Positions 13,385 through 13,552 of a stretch of 13,552 nucleotides of DNA are shown here, one piece after another (position 1 is the first letter of the stretch; each line of letters opens with the position of its first letter). The DNA comes from Dehalococcoidia bacterium (GTDB lineage: Bacteria; Chloroflexota; Dehalococcoidia; GIF9; AB-539-J10). Location: assembly GCA_030621105.1 (NCBI GenBank), contig JAUXIH010000015.1, forward strand, positions 1 to 13,552, read 5' to 3'. The notes under the pieces were generated by a model, which was given only the letters and a program-made list of their open reading frames with translations, had not been told where the DNA came from and made no database searches. Position numbers and translations under genes: made by a program.

Positions 13385-13552
13385 TCACGCCAGAAAACAG
13401 GAAAGGAGATACCAAAACAACCATGAGCTTATAGAGCACAAAAAAACAAAATCCGGCTCTTTGAGAAGAGGTACCTATTTAATAATAATCTGCCCTGTGA
13501 TAAAGCAAACGGAGTCCAGTGGAATATCACAAATTTATTGACTTTTCTACCA
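13385..13552. other. Non-coding right edge with a weak hairpin and T-tract
   Basis: No convincing gene is seen. On the minus strand a five-pair hairpin (CTCTT, loop CTCA, AAGAG; 13470-13457) is followed after a short CCGGA by TTTTGTTTTTTT, so it may be a poor intrinsic terminator for a gene beyond the edge. A minus-strand frame is open from the edge to a TAA at 13431-13429, but its about 40 codons look like AT-rich noise. TTGACT near 13537 on the plus strand has no completed promoter inside the window. Confidence 0.3.

Noticed and set aside
13429..13551. Minus-strand frame open from the right edge, about 40 codons
   Set aside because: No recognisable motif, AT-rich composition and a hairpin/T-tract inside it; too short to claim a gene end.

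Overview
The window looks like a slice of core chromosome from a member of the Chloroflexota, most likely class Dehalococcoidia. The basis is gene content and protein style: an ECF sigma factor next to a DUF5667 membrane protein, a short DnaX, an enolase ending in a GAPCRGER-type motif, and tightly packed genes with short, often poor ribosome sites. This placement is inferred from memory of those families, not from a search. Nearly everything is on the minus strand, so in transcription order the window reads from right to left. I see no rRNA, tRNA, CRISPR array, insertion sequence or prophage, and no gene-free stretch longer than about 170 bases.

Right part (13552 to about 10700): a 234-base non-coding edge holds a candidate promoter for ligA (NAD-dependent DNA ligase). 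LigA converges on a small NUDIX hydrolase with a zinc ribbon, which is the only confident plus-strand gene.

Middle (10692 to 6255): the minus-strand cluster pth (peptidyl-tRNA hydrolase), a LOG-like/TIGR00725-type protein, eno (enolase), a metallo-beta-lactamase-fold hydrolase and gap (GAPDH). Gaps are 1 to 42 bases and one pair overlaps by 10 bases, so this is probably one operon. It joins two glycolytic enzymes with a hydrolase and a nucleotide-binding-fold protein of unknown substrate.

Next (6165 to 2858): an ECF sigma factor and a one-TM DUF5667 protein (likely its membrane partner) lead into dnaX and ybaB, which overlap by 8 bases. The sigma gene has its own TATAAT box. A perfect 8-bp inverted repeat covers its start codon and touches that box, suggesting control at the start site.

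Left part (2837 to 1): a TTGACA-N17-TACAAT promoter precedes an APC-family permease, a universal-stress-protein-fold protein and two consecutive TrkA-N (RCK) NAD-binding proteins, the last cut by the window edge. This reads as a transporter with three soluble nucleotide-binding regulators. A possible 38-residue single-TM protein lies between ybaB and the permease. The two most interesting places are this permease/regulator module and the sigma start-site palindrome.
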